A program made the translations under genes and the position numbers. Below, in pieces: positions 63,892 through 64,000 of a stretch of 64,000 nt of DNA. Location of the stretch: positions 1-64,000 of the forward strand of contig NZ_QPLK01000021.1 of the NCBI RefSeq assembly GCF_003340565.1. The letters are read 5' to 3'. The stretch is from Rhodovulum sp. 12E13. GTDB lineage: Bacteria; Pseudomonadota; Alphaproteobacteria; Rhodobacterales; Rhodobacteraceae. The notes beneath the pieces were generated by a model, which was given only the letters and a program-made list of their open reading frames with translations, was not told where the DNA came from and made no database searches. The first letter of the stretch is position 1. Each line of letters opens with the position of its first letter.

Positions 63892-64000
63892 ATGACACGT
63901 TCAGACACCACGTTGCACGAGCCCGCCCCCGCCCGCGAGGCGGCCGGAGGCGCATGGCACGCCCGCCCGGCGGAGGAGGCGGTCGCCGCCCTTTCCACCG
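63892..64000 (+). CDS. P-type cation-transporting ATPase, N-terminus (cut by window edge)
   Basis: The first 36 codons: MTRSDTTLHEPAPAREAAGG, then AWHARPAEEAVAALST. W-H-x-x-x-x-E-E-V/A-x-x-x-L is the N-terminal motif of P2-type cation ATPases (Ca2+, Na+/K+-like and Mg2+ pumps). The body of the gene lies beyond the window, so the ion cannot be stated. The location after the acidic-repeat subtilase fits a divalent-cation theme. Confidence 0.7.
   Translation, partial: MTRSDTTLHEPAPAREAAGGAWHARPAEEAVAALST

Overview
The window comes from a GC-rich alphaproteobacterium, most likely Rhodobacterales (Rhodobacteraceae) with a bacteriochlorophyll pathway. The grounds are very strong G/C third-position bias, a GapR-type DUF2312 protein, a recA gene with an alphaproteobacterial LexA box (GTTC-N7-GTTC), PHB genes, and bchE/bchJ behind a PpsR/CrtJ-type operator. 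Housekeeping anchors are acs (partial), typA, alaS, recA, secF-secD-yajC, tRNA-Trp, serS and der.

Layout. 1-8.4 kb: partial acs, a hydrogenase-maturation-protease-like protein lacking its metal ligands, an EEP-family hydrolase, a CIA30-like protein, a chemoreceptor followed by a CGGCA-rich low-complexity tract, then GapR- and DksA-like small regulators. 9.1-12 kb: a bufferin-type RiPP operon (bufA-bufB-bufC-doxX) with a C-terminally extended precursor. 12.1-18.3 kb: a cold-shock protein, three tandem coupled monohaem cytochromes c, a periplasmic protein, a 2H phosphoesterase and a PhnM-like pseudoenzyme, and nadX. 18.3-33.8 kb: sirtuin, typA, two paralogous HExxH exoproteins around a MOSC protein, alaS, recA, a sulfotransferase-like protein, a TauE-type permease, the Sec accessory operon, and a trypsin-like protease whose N-terminus carries an 18-bp minisatellite.

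33.8-44.2 kb: a PHB module (phaB, phaC, phasin-like) and a YhiI-RbbA-YhhJ-type exporter, bounded on the left by an IS256 transposase remnant and on the right by IS3, IS5 and integrase remnants just before tRNA-Trp. This may be an old genomic island. 44.6-52.7 kb: serS, a TspO-like protein, der, cfa, then bchE-bchJ.

53.1-56.4 kb: the least explained unit. It pairs an ATP-grasp ligase with a 665-aa protein that carries a papain-like Q-x5-C / H / N constellation, in one short-gap operon behind a leader hairpin. 56.9-60 kb: a Gfo/Idh/MocA oxidoreductase and a divergent HTTM / DCC pair.

60-64 kb: a second unusual unit. A secreted EF-hand protein and a secreted subtilase both carry expanded poly-Asp repeats. 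They flank an ECF sigma / anti-sigma pair, share a candidate ECF promoter (GGAATA-N15/16-CGTA), and are followed by the start of a P-type cation ATPase. This suggests an envelope divalent-cation or stress regulon.

All calls come from reading the sequence. No database search was run. Starts were chosen from Shine-Dalgarno-like sequences, overlaps and family lengths.
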